The notes beneath the pieces are model-generated. The model was not told where the DNA came from and did not search any database. It saw nothing but the letters and a program-made list of their open reading frames with translations. From NCBI RefSeq assembly GCF_949296715.1, contig NZ_CASFQD010000059.1, forward strand, positions 1 to 64,000: a DNA stretch of 64,000 bases. Direction: 5' to 3'. The position numbers and the translations under genes were made by a program. This document shows, piece by piece, positions 8,917 to 17,719 of the stretch. The stretch's first letter is position 1; each line of letters starts with the position of its first letter. The DNA is from an uncultured Alistipes sp. (GTDB lineage: Bacteria > Bacteroidota > Bacteroidia > Bacteroidales > Rikenellaceae).

Positions 8917-10263
8917 ATGAAAAAAATGTTTTTGACGGCTTTTGCGGCGCTGCTCGTGGCAGTTCCCGCCGTGCAGGCCCAGAAGGTGAACAGGGAAGCC
9001 CTGCTCTCCAAGATTGAGAAGAGTGACGCCGACATCGCCGATGCGAAGAAGAGCGCCAAGGCCTCGACGTGGATCAACCGCGGCAAGGCATTCTACGATG
9101 CGGCTGCCGAGCCTACGAAGAGCCTCTTCATCGGCATGGATGCGGCGATGCTGAAGCTCGCCGTGGGCGATCCGAAGTCGACGGAGCCCGCCAAGATCAA
9201 CGACGTGAACTATGAAGCGTGGGCATATCCCTACTTCACGGTCTACATCAAGGACGGCAAGGTCGCTACGTGGAAGCAGACCAAGTGGGTGGTGAAGGAT
9301 GCCCCCGAGAAGGCTATCGAGGCCTACAACAAGGCTTACGAGCTCGACCCCAAGACCGCTTCGAAGGTGAAGGCCGGCCTGCAGCAGGTGAGCGACCTTT
9401 GCTCGCAGATCGGTAATGCTGGTCTCGATTCGGGTGACTATGTGGGTGCATCCGATGCCTATGCTACGGCCTACGCCGCACAGCAGAGCCCCGCTTTCGG
9501 CGGCGGCGATCCCGCGCTGCTCTACTATGCCGGCTATCTGCGCACGGTCGACGGCTCGACGAATCCCGAGTCGTTCGTGCTGGGCGGCAAGTACCTCAAT
9601 GAGGCTTTGGAGAAGAACTATGCCGACGAGGAGGGCAACATCTACTACTACTTGTTCCACTGCTACTATGGCCAGAAGGAGGCCGATGCTGCCAATGTGC
9701 TGAAGGCCAAGGATGTCCTGCTGAAGGGCATGGAGAAGTTCCCGAAGAACTCGCGCATCCTGGAGGGTCTCATGCAGCTCTACACGACGGAAGAGGGCGT
9801 GGGTGATCCCGCCGACCTGGTGTCGATGATCGACAAGGCGCTGGCCGAGCAGCCCGAGAACGTGGACCTCTGGTTCGGTCGCGGCCGTATCTTCTATGCA
9901 CTGAAGAATCCCGACGAGAGCATCGCCTCGTTCCTCAAGGTTGTCGAGCTGCAGCCCGACCTGTTCGAGGGCAACTATTTCCTCGGTGTATTCTATACGA
10001 TCAAGGCTGAGAACATGCTCATGGAGCTCAACTCGAAGCAATACAGCAGCCAGGCCGCCTATGAGGAGGACCTGAAGGTTGTGAATGCCGTTTACAAGGA
10101 GGCTATTCCCTGGCTGGAGAAGGCTCACGAGCTCAATCCGAAGGATGTCAATGCCCTCGAGCTGCTCAAGTCGCTCTGCTTCCGTCTGCGTGACGACGAT
10201 CCCGAGCTGAACAACAAGTACGAGATCTACAACGAGCTCTTCAAGCAGGCTCAGGCCCAGTAG
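8917..10263 (+). CDS. exported tetratricopeptide-repeat protein
   Basis: A 448-residue protein with a signal peptide (MKKMFLTAFAALLVAVPAVQAQ) and at least four TPR-like helix pairs, for example AIEAYNKAYELDPKTASKVKAG, ASDAYATAYAAQ and SIASFLKVVELQPDLFEGNYFLGVFY. It should sit in the periplasm or at the membrane and act in protein contacts; no enzyme motif is visible. It has more GGT, GCT and AAG codons than its neighbours, which fits high expression. It follows gyrA after 36 bases and ends at a strong terminator. The precise function is unknown. Confidence 0.8.
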   Translation: MKKMFLTAFAALLVAVPAVQAQKVNREALLSKIEKSDADIADAKKSAKASTWINRGKAFYDAAAEPTKSLFIGMDAAMLKLAVGDPKSTEPAKINDVNYEAWAYPYFTVYIKDGKVATWKQTKWVVKDAPEKAIEAYNKAYELDPKTASKVKAGLQQVSDLCSQIGNAGLDSGDYVGASDAYATAYAAQQSPAFGGGDPALLYYAGYLRTVDGSTNPESFVLGGKYLNEALEKNYADEEGNIYYYLFHCYYGQKEADAANVLKAKDVLLKGMEKFPKNSRILEGLMQLYTTEEGVGDPADLVSMIDKALAEQPENVDLWFGRGRIFYALKNPDESIASFLKVVELQPDLFEGNYFLGVFYTIKAENMLMELNSKQYSSQAAYEEDLKVVNAVYKEAIPWLEKAHELNPKDVNALELLKSLCFRLRDDDPELNNKYEIYNELFKQAQAQ

Positions 10264-10315
10264 GCCCGGCCGGCGGCATGTGCGCACGGTCCGTCGGGAC
10301 CCGGTGCGCGATGAG

Positions 10316-10347
10316 AAAACCCCGAAGCGGAGAGCTTCGGGGTTTTT
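10316..10347. terminator. bidirectional terminator between TPR gene and kdgK
   Basis: A 9-bp perfect stem CCCCGAAGC/GCTTCGGGG with a 5-base loop, preceded by four A and followed by five T. It can stop transcription of the TPR gene on the + strand and of the kdgK paralogue on the - strand. Confidence 0.87.
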
Positions 10348-10482
10348 CGTTGGGAGCGGCTGCAGCCCGGGCATGTTGCCGTGACGGCGGGGCGCTCCGA
10401 TGGGGTGTATGCCTGCTGCCTGGGCGGCGGGTCTGTACGATGGGGCGTTGCCAACTGCCGACGGCGGATTCGCGGCTCCGGG

Positions 10483-11529
10483 TCAGCGGGCGATGCGGCC
10501 CGAGACGGAGCCTTCGGCCAGGGCCGTGACCTCCTCGGCCGTGAACCGGTTGTAGTCGCCCGGCACGGTGTTCTTCAACGCGCAGGCCGCGGCGCCGAAG
10601 TCGAGTGCCCGCTGCGGCTCGTCGGGGTGTACGGCCAGCCCGTAGATCAACCCCGCGACAAAGGCGTCGCCCACGCCGACGCAGTCGACCACGTCGTCGA
10701 TGTCGTAGACGCGCGTGCGCAGCGACTGACCGCCGACGTGAAGCGTGCCCGAGATGGTGTGGTGGTTGGCCGACAGGACGTTGCGCAGGGCGAAGACGCA
10801 GGCGCGGCAGCGGGGGAAGCGGTGCATGACCTCGCGGGCCGCGGCTTCGTAGCCCGCCATGTCGGGGGTGTATGCGGCGTCGCGGGCCGTAAAGGCGGGC
10901 AGGCGGATGCCCAGCACCTTTTCGTATTCGTCGTCCGTGCCGAAGAGGATGTCGCACGCCTCCATCAGCGGAGGCAGCACCTCCTCGGCGCGTTTGCCGT
11001 AGCGCCAGAGGTTCTTGCGGTAGTTGATGTCGCACGAGACGGTGAGGCCCATGCTGCGGGCTGCCGCCACGGCCTCGGCGCAGACGGCCGCCGTCTCGGC
11101 CGAAACGGCTGCGGCGATGCCCGACCAGTGGAACCAGTCGGCATCGGCGAAGAGCGCCTGCCAGTCAATCATTCCCGGGCGGAGCGTGTCGAACGACGAG
11201 CCGGCCCGGTCGTAGACGACGTGCGACGTGCGCATGGCCACGGCCTCCTCCATGTAGTAGAGCCCGAGCCGGTCGCCGCCCCGCAGGATGTGCTCCGTCC
11301 CGACGCCGCAGCTGCGCAGGTCGTCCAGGCAGGCTTCGGCGATACGGTTGTCCGGAAGGCAGGTCACCAGTTCGCTCCGCAGGCCGTAGTTGGCGAGCGA
11401 TACGGCCACGTTGGCCTCGCTGCCGCCGAAGTTGACGCGCAGCACCTCGGTCTGGTTGAAACGCAGCTTGTCCGGGGGCATGAGCCGCAGCATGATTTCA
11501 CCGAAAGTTACGATTTTCTCTCTTTTCAT
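10483..11529 (-). CDS. kdgK: PfkB-family sugar kinase, probable 2-keto-3-deoxygluconate kinase (first copy)
   Basis: Predicted to phosphorylate 2-keto-3-deoxygluconate (KDG) to KDPG. At 348 residues it has the length of the family. It shows the N-terminal substrate pattern GEIMLRLMPPDKLRF, the PfkB signature FGGSEANVAVSLANYG and the catalytic loop VGVGDAF, where Asp is the expected base. A second, clearly related kinase lies at 14388 in the divergent uxaC operon, so the locus has two. The start at 11529 (MKREKIVTFGE) is chosen because a GGAAGAG sequence precedes it; the longer frame adds an unconserved leader. The substrate is inferred from context. Confidence 0.8.
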   Translation of the reverse strand: MKREKIVTFGEIMLRLMPPDKLRFNQTEVLRVNFGGSEANVAVSLANYGLRSELVTCLPDNRIAEACLDDLRSCGVGTEHILRGGDRLGLYYMEEAVAMRTSHVVYDRAGSSFDTLRPGMIDWQALFADADWFHWSGIAAAVSAETAAVCAEAVAAARSMGLTVSCDINYRKNLWRYGKRAEEVLPPLMEACDILFGTDDEYEKVLGIRLPAFTARDAAYTPDMAGYEAAAREVMHRFPRCRACVFALRNVLSANHHTISGTLHVGGQSLRTRVYDIDDVVDCVGVGDAFVAGLIYGLAVHPDEPQRALDFGAAACALKNTVPGDYNRFTAEEVTALAEGSVSGRIAR

Positions 11530-11569
11530 CTCTTCCGAATTTTTAAGTCTTCCCGTAATCTGCAATGAA

Positions 11570-11595
11570 GAAAGCCCGGCGCGAACCGGGCTTTC
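11570..11595 (-). terminator. terminator of the DUF4861 gene
   Basis: A 10-bp stem GAAAGCCCGG/CCGGGCTTTC with a 6-base loop follows the DUF4861 stop on the minus strand. The trailing T-rich run is short and interrupted. It separates that gene from the kdgK copy downstream. Confidence 0.65.
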
Positions 11596-11622
11596 GTGGG
11601 GTTGGTGCGTGGGATTCCGCGA

Positions 11623-12741
11623 TTAGCGGACCGTGACCTGCAGGGGCGTCGTTGCGGCGGCAACCTCTTCGTTGACCTCCTCGAGCCACTCCTCCATGTC
11701 CTCGACGCCGCCCTGGCTCCAGCCCGAACCGGCGTAGTAGATGAGCGGCTGGCCCGGCTTCACGCTCTTGACGGCCAGTGCGTGCGAGAGCATGTCGGGC
11801 AGAATCTCGGCTCCGGGCAGTACGACGGCCGTGTAGATGTCGCCGTCACGCACGGGGTCCTTCGTGTCGGACGCCGGCTCGCAGAAGGCCACCCAGCCCT
11901 CGCCCGTGAGCGTCTGCTTCACGTCGTGGCGCACGAAGCCCGCAGCGACGGGCAGTTCGGTGAACGTGCCCGAGTAGGTGTTCTCCATGCGGTTGAAGCG
12001 GCGGTTGGCATCCAGCGAGATGATCTTCGTCGTCGAGACCTCGCTGCCGTTGACCTCGTAGGGGGCGTAGGTCAGCTTCACCGTGGTGCGGATCGGGCCG
12101 TTGTCGAGCGTCTCGGCCGTCAGGTAGTTGTGGGGCATCAGCTGCAGCTCGCCGTTCACGAACGGTACGGCCGAACCGCCGCCGAGCGTGCGGCCCACCT
12201 TGTAGCAGTCCATGCCGTCGCCGTAGTTGTGGTGGTAGTCACCCTTGGCGTACCACTCGTTGATGACCAGTTTGTCGGTGCACTTCACCCAGATGTCGAT
12301 GCCGGGCGTTACGAGCTGCTCGGGCGAGGTCTCCAGCGCCGGGCCGTAGAGGCGGTAGGCCACCTTGTTGTTCTCCCAGGCGTAGTCGTCGTAGCGCTCG
12401 GGAACCTGGCGTCCGTAGGCCTCGGCGGGGTAGGCCTCGCGCGTGCCCGTGACGATCGTGAAGTGTTCGGTCTGCATCGCGTCGGCGTCGACCTGGAAGA
12501 TGAGCGACAGCGGCTCCGTGCCGCCGAAGTAGATGACCTGTGAGGGAACCTGCTCCCCCTCGTCGTCGAGTACGACGACGTTTTCGGGCGTCACGCCCTT
12601 GAGGGCTTCGATCTGCGACCAGGTGATTTCGACGGTTTCGTCGTCGCGGTCGATCTGCGTTGTGTTGGCGACATCGACCTTCAGGCTTTGCGTGCAGGAG
12701 GCCATCAGCACGGCTGCAATCCAGAGAATAGTGTTTTTCAT
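11623..12741 (-). CDS. DUF4861 lipoprotein of the uronate locus
   Basis: A 372-residue predicted lipoprotein: MKNTILWIAAVLMASC gives a signal and lipobox with the modified Cys at 16. The body has the look of DUF4861 proteins, which in Bacteroidota often lie beside pectin or uronate genes. Features include a VPSQV phrase in an early beta-domain and GMDCYKVGRTLGGGSAVPF in the middle. Catalysis is not established as far as I know; a beta-sandwich carbohydrate-active role is plausible. It is divergent from uxaC, with its own promoter over the ExuR-like inverted repeat, which suggests shared control. The start at 12741 is chosen for the signal peptide. Confidence 0.7.
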   Translation of the reverse strand: MKNTILWIAAVLMASCTQSLKVDVANTTQIDRDDETVEITWSQIEALKGVTPENVVVLDDEGEQVPSQVIYFGGTEPLSLIFQVDADAMQTEHFTIVTGTREAYPAEAYGRQVPERYDDYAWENNKVAYRLYGPALETSPEQLVTPGIDIWVKCTDKLVINEWYAKGDYHHNYGDGMDCYKVGRTLGGGSAVPFVNGELQLMPHNYLTAETLDNGPIRTTVKLTYAPYEVNGSEVSTTKIISLDANRRFNRMENTYSGTFTELPVAAGFVRHDVKQTLTGEGWVAFCEPASDTKDPVRDGDIYTAVVLPGAEILPDMLSHALAVKSVKPGQPLIYYAGSGWSQGGVEDMEEWLEEVNEEVAAATTPLQVTVR

Positions 12742-12777
12742 AGATGTGTTGTTAGAAGTTTTTTCCTTTTTATTAGG

Positions 12778-12808
12778 CAAAATTACGATTTTTTCGTATA
12801 TTGGTCAA
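12778..12808 (-). promoter_or_regulatory. promoter of the DUF4861 gene
   Basis: Read on the minus strand: TTG, exactly 20 bases, then TAATTTTG, a full match to the Bacteroidota pattern. The box lies 37 bases before the ATG. The -33 element is inside the inverted repeat at 12801-12812. Confidence 0.75.
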
Positions 12809-12812
12809 CCAA
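12801..12812. promoter_or_regulatory. inverted repeat resembling an ExuR/UxuR (GntR-family) operator
   Basis: TTGGTCAACCAA: half-sites TTGGT and ACCAA separated by two bases. This is the same arm sequence and spacing as the E. coli hexuronate operators (TTGGTATACCAA core). It overlaps the -33 element of the DUF4861 promoter and lies about 150 bases before uxaC. No GntR gene is in the window. Confidence 0.6.
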
Positions 12813-12957
12813 AGTGGCAAATAATCTACTTAATTCGGTAATTTTTTATACTCCGAATGGTGGAAAGTTGCTAATTTTACATTGTCGAAAAGGCCCCGTT
12901 CTTGCGGACCCGCCGACTTGAAACGATACGGAACCGAAATTCTGACCAAACAACAAG

Positions 12958-14370
12958 ATGAAACAGTTTAACGACGACAATTTCCTGTTGCAGACCGAGA
13001 CGGCGCAACGGCTCTACCACGAGCATGCGGCCAAGATGCCGATCATCGACTACCACTGCCACCTGATTCCCGAGTATGTGGCCTCGAACCACCGTTTCGA
13101 CAACCTGTCGAAAATCTGGCTCGAGGGCGACCACTACAAGTGGCGCGCCATGCGCACGAACGGTGTCGACGAGCGCTACTGCACGGGCAAGGATACGACC
13201 GACTGGGAGAAGTTCGAGAAGTGGGCCGAGACGGTGCCCTACACGATGCGCAACCCGCTCTACCACTGGACGCACCTCGAGCTGAAGACCGCCTTCGGCG
13301 TGACGAAGCTGCTCAATCCCTCGACCGCGCGCGAGATTTACGACCACTGTACGGCGCTGTTGCAGCAGCCCGAGTACTACGCCCGGGGGCTGATGCAGCA
13401 CTACAACGTCGAGGTGGTCTGCACGACGGACGACCCGGTCGATTCGCTCGAACACCACCTGAAGGTGCGCGAGGACGGCTTTGCGGTGAAGATGCTCCCG
13501 ACGTGGCGCCCCGACAAGGCGATGGCCGTGGAGAATCCCGCCGAGTTCCGCGCCTACATCGAGAAGCTGTCGGAGGTTTCGGGCGTCTCGATCTCGAAGT
13601 TCGCCGACGTGATCGACGCGTTGCGCGTGCGCCACAAGTTCTTCGAGTCGGTGGGCTGCCGCCTCTCGGACCACGGCATCGAGGAGTTCTATGCCGAGGA
13701 CTACACGCAGGCCGAGATCGACGCCATCTTTAATAAGGTGTACGGCGGCCAGGCGCTGACGCGCGGCGAGGTGCTCAAGTACAAGACCGCGATGCTCTAC
13801 GAGTTCGCCGTCATGGACCACGAGACGGGCTGGACGCAGCAGTTCCACTACGGCGCCATCCGCAACAACAATTCGCGCATGTTCGCGCAGCTGGGCCCCG
13901 ATACGGGCTTCGACTCGATCGGCGACTTCACCGTCGGCAAGCAGATGTCGAAGTTCTTTGACATGCTCGACCGCGAGGACAAGCTCACGCGCACGATCAT
14001 CTACAACCTCAATCCGCGCGACAACGAGCTCGTCGCCACGATGCTGGGCAACTTCCAGGACGGCCGCTACGGCGCCGGGAAGATCCAGTTCGGCTCGGGC
14101 TGGTGGTTCCTCGACCAGAAGGACGGCATGGAGAAGCAGATGAACGCCCTCTCGACGCTGGGGCTGTTGAGCCGCTTCGTGGGCATGCTCACCGATTCGC
14201 GCTCGTTCCTCTCGTACCCGCGCCACGAGTACTTCCGCCGCACGTTGTGCAACCTCGTGGGCAACGACATCGAGCAGGGGCTGCTGCCGGCTTCGGAGAT
14301 CGACTTCATCGGCCGCGAGATCATCGAGGGCATCTCGTACCGCAACGCCAAAAACTATTTCAATTTCTAA
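12958..14370 (+). CDS. uxaC: glucuronate/galacturonate isomerase
   Basis: First step of the isomerase pathway: D-galacturonate to D-tagaturonate (or D-glucuronate to D-fructuronate). At 470 residues it has the normal family length. The N-terminus MKQFNDDNFLLQTETAQRLYHEHA and the metal-type motif IDYHCHL with H33 and H35 are diagnostic of this amidohydrolase-superfamily branch. Conserved phrases WKWRAMR-like (HYKWRAMRTNG) and GRYGAGKIQFGSGWWF also fit. It opens a + strand run of uronate genes; kdgK follows after 17 bases. I found no convincing promoter box in 12813-12957. Confidence 0.95.
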   Translation: MKQFNDDNFLLQTETAQRLYHEHAAKMPIIDYHCHLIPEYVASNHRFDNLSKIWLEGDHYKWRAMRTNGVDERYCTGKDTTDWEKFEKWAETVPYTMRNPLYHWTHLELKTAFGVTKLLNPSTAREIYDHCTALLQQPEYYARGLMQHYNVEVVCTTDDPVDSLEHHLKVREDGFAVKMLPTWRPDKAMAVENPAEFRAYIEKLSEVSGVSISKFADVIDALRVRHKFFESVGCRLSDHGIEEFYAEDYTQAEIDAIFNKVYGGQALTRGEVLKYKTAMLYEFAVMDHETGWTQQFHYGAIRNNNSRMFAQLGPDTGFDSIGDFTVGKQMSKFFDMLDREDKLTRTIIYNLNPRDNELVATMLGNFQDGRYGAGKIQFGSGWWFLDQKDGMEKQMNALSTLGLLSRFVGMLTDSRSFLSYPRHEYFRRTLCNLVGNDIEQGLLPASEIDFIGREIIEGISYRNAKNYFNF

Positions 14371-14387
14371 ATAAACGCATCTGAACC

Positions 14388-15407
14388 ATGAAAATCGTAA
14401 CATTAGGTGAAATCATGCTGCGTCTCTCGACGCCGGGCAACACCCGTTTCGTACAATCCGACTCGTTCGACGTCGTCTACGGCGGCGGTGAGGCCAACGT
14501 GGCCGTATCGTGCGCCAACTACGGACACGAGGCCTACTTCGTGACGAAACTTCCCAAACACGAGATCGGCCAGTCGGCCGTCAATGCACTGCGCAAGTAC
14601 GGCGTGAAGACCGACTACATCGCCCGCGGCGGCGACCGGGTCGGCATCTACTACCTGGAGACGGGCGCCTCGATGCGTCCCTCGAAGGTGATCTACGACC
14701 GGGCCCACTCGGCCATTGCCGAGGCCGATCCGCAGGACTTCGACTTCGATGCCATCATGGAGGGTGCGCAGTGGTTCCACTGGTCGGGCATCACGCCGGC
14801 CATCTCGGACAAGGCGGCCGAGCTGACGCGCCTGGCCTGCGAGGCCGCGAAGCGTCACGGCGTGACGGTGTCGGTGGACCTGAACTTCCGCAAGAAGCTC
14901 TGGACGAAGGAGAAGGCCCAGTCGATCATGAAGCCGCTGATGCAGTATGTCGACGTCTGCATCGGCAACGAGGAGGACGCCGAGCTGTGCCTGGGCTTCA
15001 AGCCCGATGCCGATGTCGAGGGCGGCGAGACGAATGCCGAGGGTTACAAGGGCATTTTCCGCCAGATGGCCGAGACGTTCGGTTTCAAGTATGTGATCTC
15101 GACGCTGCGCGAGTCCTTCTCGGCCACGCACAACGGCTGGAAGGCCATGATCTACAACGGCAAGGAGTTCTACGAGTCGAAGCGTTACGACATCAACCCG
15201 ATCATCGACCGCGTGGGCGGCGGTGACTCCTTCTCGGGCGGCATCATCCACGGCCTGCTGACCAAGCCGACGCAGGGCGAGGCCCTCGAGTTCGCCGTGG
15301 CCGCTTCGGCGCTGAAGCACACGATCAACGGCGACTTCAACCTCGTCTCGGTCGAGGAGGTCGAGTCGCTGGCCGGCGGCAACGCCAGCGGCCGCGTGCA
15401 GCGTTAG
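14388..15407 (+). CDS. kdgK: 2-keto-3-deoxygluconate kinase (second copy)
   Basis: Phosphorylates KDG to KDPG. It has 339 residues, with the PfkB motif YGGGEANVAVSCANYG near residue 30 and the ATP/catalytic loop RVGGGDSFSGG near 276. It shares the start (K)IVTLGEIMLRL and much of its layout with the minus-strand copy at 10483, so the two arose by duplication or paired acquisition. Its place between the isomerase and the aldolase makes this the more likely pathway enzyme. Confidence 0.9.
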   Translation: MKIVTLGEIMLRLSTPGNTRFVQSDSFDVVYGGGEANVAVSCANYGHEAYFVTKLPKHEIGQSAVNALRKYGVKTDYIARGGDRVGIYYLETGASMRPSKVIYDRAHSAIAEADPQDFDFDAIMEGAQWFHWSGITPAISDKAAELTRLACEAAKRHGVTVSVDLNFRKKLWTKEKAQSIMKPLMQYVDVCIGNEEDAELCLGFKPDADVEGGETNAEGYKGIFRQMAETFGFKYVISTLRESFSATHNGWKAMIYNGKEFYESKRYDINPIIDRVGGGDSFSGGIIHGLLTKPTQGEALEFAVAASALKHTINGDFNLVSVEEVESLAGGNASGRVQR

Positions 15408-15507
15408 CACACGGAGATTCCCGGCGGCGGGCGGTGTTTTCGGATGCCGCCCCGCTTCCGTTGGATGACGCAGAAAAGAAAAATTCAGATAAAAATACCA
15501 ATAGATT

Positions 15508-16179
15508 ATGGCTCGTTTCAATAAAATGCAAGTGATGGAGGCCATTGCCAGGACCGGCATGGTTCCCGTATTCTACCATTCGGATGCCGAGGTGGCCAAG
15601 CAGGTTGTCAAGGCGTGCTACGAGGGCGGCGTGCGCGCCTTCGAATTCACCAACCGCGGCGATTTCGCCTCGGAGGTCTTCATCGAGGTGATCAAGTTCG
15701 CCGCGAAGGAGTGCCCGGAGATGGTGCTGGGCGTCGGTACGATCGTCGATGCACCGACGGCCGCCATGTACATCCAGTACGGCGCCAACTTCGTCGTAGG
15801 TCCCTACCTGAACCCCGAGGTGGCGAAGGTCTGCAACCGCCATCTGGTCCCCTATACGCCGGGCTGCGGTTCGGTGACCGAGATCGGTCTGGCCCAGGAG
15901 CTGGGCTGCGACCTGACGAAGGTCTTTCCGGCGGGCAACGTCGGCGGTCCGTCGTTCGTCAAGAACGTCAAGGCGCCGCTGCCCTGGTCGAACATCATGG
16001 CTACGGGTGCCGTGGAACCCACCGAGGAGAACCTCTCGGCATGGTTCAAGGCCGGTGTCTTCTGCGTGGGCATGGGCTCGCAGCTCTTCCCCAAGGAGGT
16101 GGTCGCCGCCAAGGACTGGAAGGCCGTTACCGAGAAGTGCCGCTTCGCACTGGACGTCATCGCCCGCACGAAGAAGTAA
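15508..16179 (+). CDS. eda: KDPG aldolase (2-dehydro-3-deoxy-phosphogluconate aldolase)
   Basis: Splits KDPG into pyruvate and glyceraldehyde-3-phosphate. It has 223 residues, a compact TIM barrel. The Schiff-base lysine is in TKVFPAGNVGGPSF (about K138), and the catalytic glutamate and phosphate-binding Arg are in FEFTNRGDF (about E47-R50). The phosphate loop GCGSVTEIGLA is intact. It lies 100 bases after kdgK, a gap with a weak GC hairpin but no T-run, so read-through is likely. Confidence 0.93.
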   Translation: MARFNKMQVMEAIARTGMVPVFYHSDAEVAKQVVKACYEGGVRAFEFTNRGDFASEVFIEVIKFAAKECPEMVLGVGTIVDAPTAAMYIQYGANFVVGPYLNPEVAKVCNRHLVPYTPGCGSVTEIGLAQELGCDLTKVFPAGNVGGPSFVKNVKAPLPWSNIMATGAVEPTEENLSAWFKAGVFCVGMGSQLFPKEVVAAKDWKAVTEKCRFALDVIARTKK

Positions 16180-16209
16180 TGATCACTCACACGAACTAAA
16201 ACCTAACGT

Positions 16210-17700
16210 ATGACAAATACCTCATCAACCTCTGCAAAACTGATGACCAACTGGCGCTGGTGGATGTGCGTGCTGCTGTTCGTCGCCACCACGGTCAACT
16301 ACCTGGACCGCCAGGTGCTGTCGCTGACGTGGAAGGACTTTATCGCACCCGAGTTCCACTGGACCGATGCCGACTACGGCACCATCACCGCCGTCTTCTC
16401 GCTCGTCTATGCCGTCTGCATGCTCTTCGCCGGCCGCTTCATCGACTGGATGGGCACGAAGAGGGGCTATCTGTGGGCCATCGGCGTCTGGTCGGCCGGC
16501 GCCTGCCTCCATGCCGCCTGCGGCTGGGCCACGATGCACATCGAGGGCTTCGAGTCGGTCAAGGCCATGACGTCGGTCGAGGCGGGATCGGCCGTGGCGC
16601 TGGCCGTCGCGTCGACGAGTGTCTGGCTCTTCCTTGCGGCGCGCTGCATCCTCGCCCTCGGCGAGGCGGGCAACTTCCCCGCAGCCATCAAGGTGACGGC
16701 CGAGTACTTCCCGAAGAAGGACCGCGCCTTCGCCACGTCGATCTTCAACGCCGGTGCGTCGGTGGGCGCGCTGGTCGCTCCGGCCACGATTCCGCTGCTT
16801 GCGCAGTACTTCAAGGATCAGGGTGTCGGCGGCGGCTGGGAGATGGCCTTCCTGATCATCGGTGCACTGGGCTTCCTCTGGATGGGCTTCTGGCTCTTCA
16901 TGTATGAGAAGCCCGAGAAGTCGAAGCATGTCAACGAGGCCGAGCTGGCCTACATCCATCAGGACGACGCCGCGGATGCCGCCGCTTCCGCCGGTGCCAA
17001 GACCGAAAAACCCGAGAAGATCATTCCCTTCTGGCAGTGCTTCACCTACCGTCAGACCTGGTCGTTCATCACCGGCAAGTTCTTCACCGACGGCGTGTGG
17101 TGGTTCTACCTCTTCTGGGCTCCGGCCTACTTCTCGGACCAGTACGGCTACTCGTCCAGTTCGAGCATGGGCATTGCGCTGATCTTCACGCTCTATGCCA
17201 TCGTGACCGTGCTGTCGATCTTCGGCGGTTACCTGCCGCGTCTGTTCGTCGACCGCAAGGGCATGAACCCCTATGCCGGACGTATGCTGGCGATGCTGAT
17301 CTTCGCCTTCCTGCCGCTGCCCGCCCTCTTCGCGCAGAGCGCCGGTACGGTGTCGGTATGGTGGCCCGCGATCATCATCGGTCTGGCCGGTGCCGGACAC
17401 CAGGCCTGGTCGGCCAACCTCTTCTCGACGATCGGCGACATGTTCCCCAAGTCGGCCATCGCGACGATCACGGGTATCGGCGGCATGGCCGGCGGTGTGG
17501 GTTCGTTCCTCATCAACAAGGGGGCCGGTGCGCTCTTCACCCACTCGGAGAAGATGGGCGAGGCCTTCCGCTTCATGGGCTTCGACGGCAAGGAGGCCGG
17601 TTACATGATCATCTTCTGCATCTGCGCCGTGGCCTATCTGGTGGCATGGCTCATCATGAAGACGCTTGTTCCGAAGTACAAACCGATCGTATTGGAATAG
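16210..17700 (+). CDS. exuT: MFS hexuronate transporter
   Basis: Inner-membrane major facilitator protein for uptake of galacturonate or glucuronate by proton symport. It has 496 residues and about twelve hydrophobic segments. The start NWRWWMCVLLFVATTVNYLDRQVLSLTWKDF is the anion:cation symporter (ACS) family signature. RFIDWMGTKRGYLWAIGVWS is the cytoplasmic loop motif, and LGEAGNFPAAIKVTAEYFPKKDRAFATS is characteristic of ExuT-type carriers. It is somewhat longer than E. coli ExuT owing to an extra loop near residues 110-135 and a charged central loop. Context supports hexuronate as substrate. Confidence 0.9.
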   Translation: MTNTSSTSAKLMTNWRWWMCVLLFVATTVNYLDRQVLSLTWKDFIAPEFHWTDADYGTITAVFSLVYAVCMLFAGRFIDWMGTKRGYLWAIGVWSAGACLHAACGWATMHIEGFESVKAMTSVEAGSAVALAVASTSVWLFLAARCILALGEAGNFPAAIKVTAEYFPKKDRAFATSIFNAGASVGALVAPATIPLLAQYFKDQGVGGGWEMAFLIIGALGFLWMGFWLFMYEKPEKSKHVNEAELAYIHQDDAADAAASAGAKTEKPEKIIPFWQCFTYRQTWSFITGKFFTDGVWWFYLFWAPAYFSDQYGYSSSSSMGIALIFTLYAIVTVLSIFGGYLPRLFVDRKGMNPYAGRMLAMLIFAFLPLPALFAQSAGTVSVWWPAIIIGLAGAGHQAWSANLFSTIGDMFPKSAIATITGIGGMAGGVGSFLINKGAGALFTHSEKMGEAFRFMGFDGKEAGYMIIFCICAVAYLVAWLIMKTLVPKYKPIVLE

Positions 17701-17719
17701 TCTAAAATTCTGACATACA

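Noticed and set aside
15408..15507. Terminator between kdgK and eda
   Set aside because: There is a GC-rich imperfect hairpin but no T-run, and eda clearly belongs to the same pathway unit.
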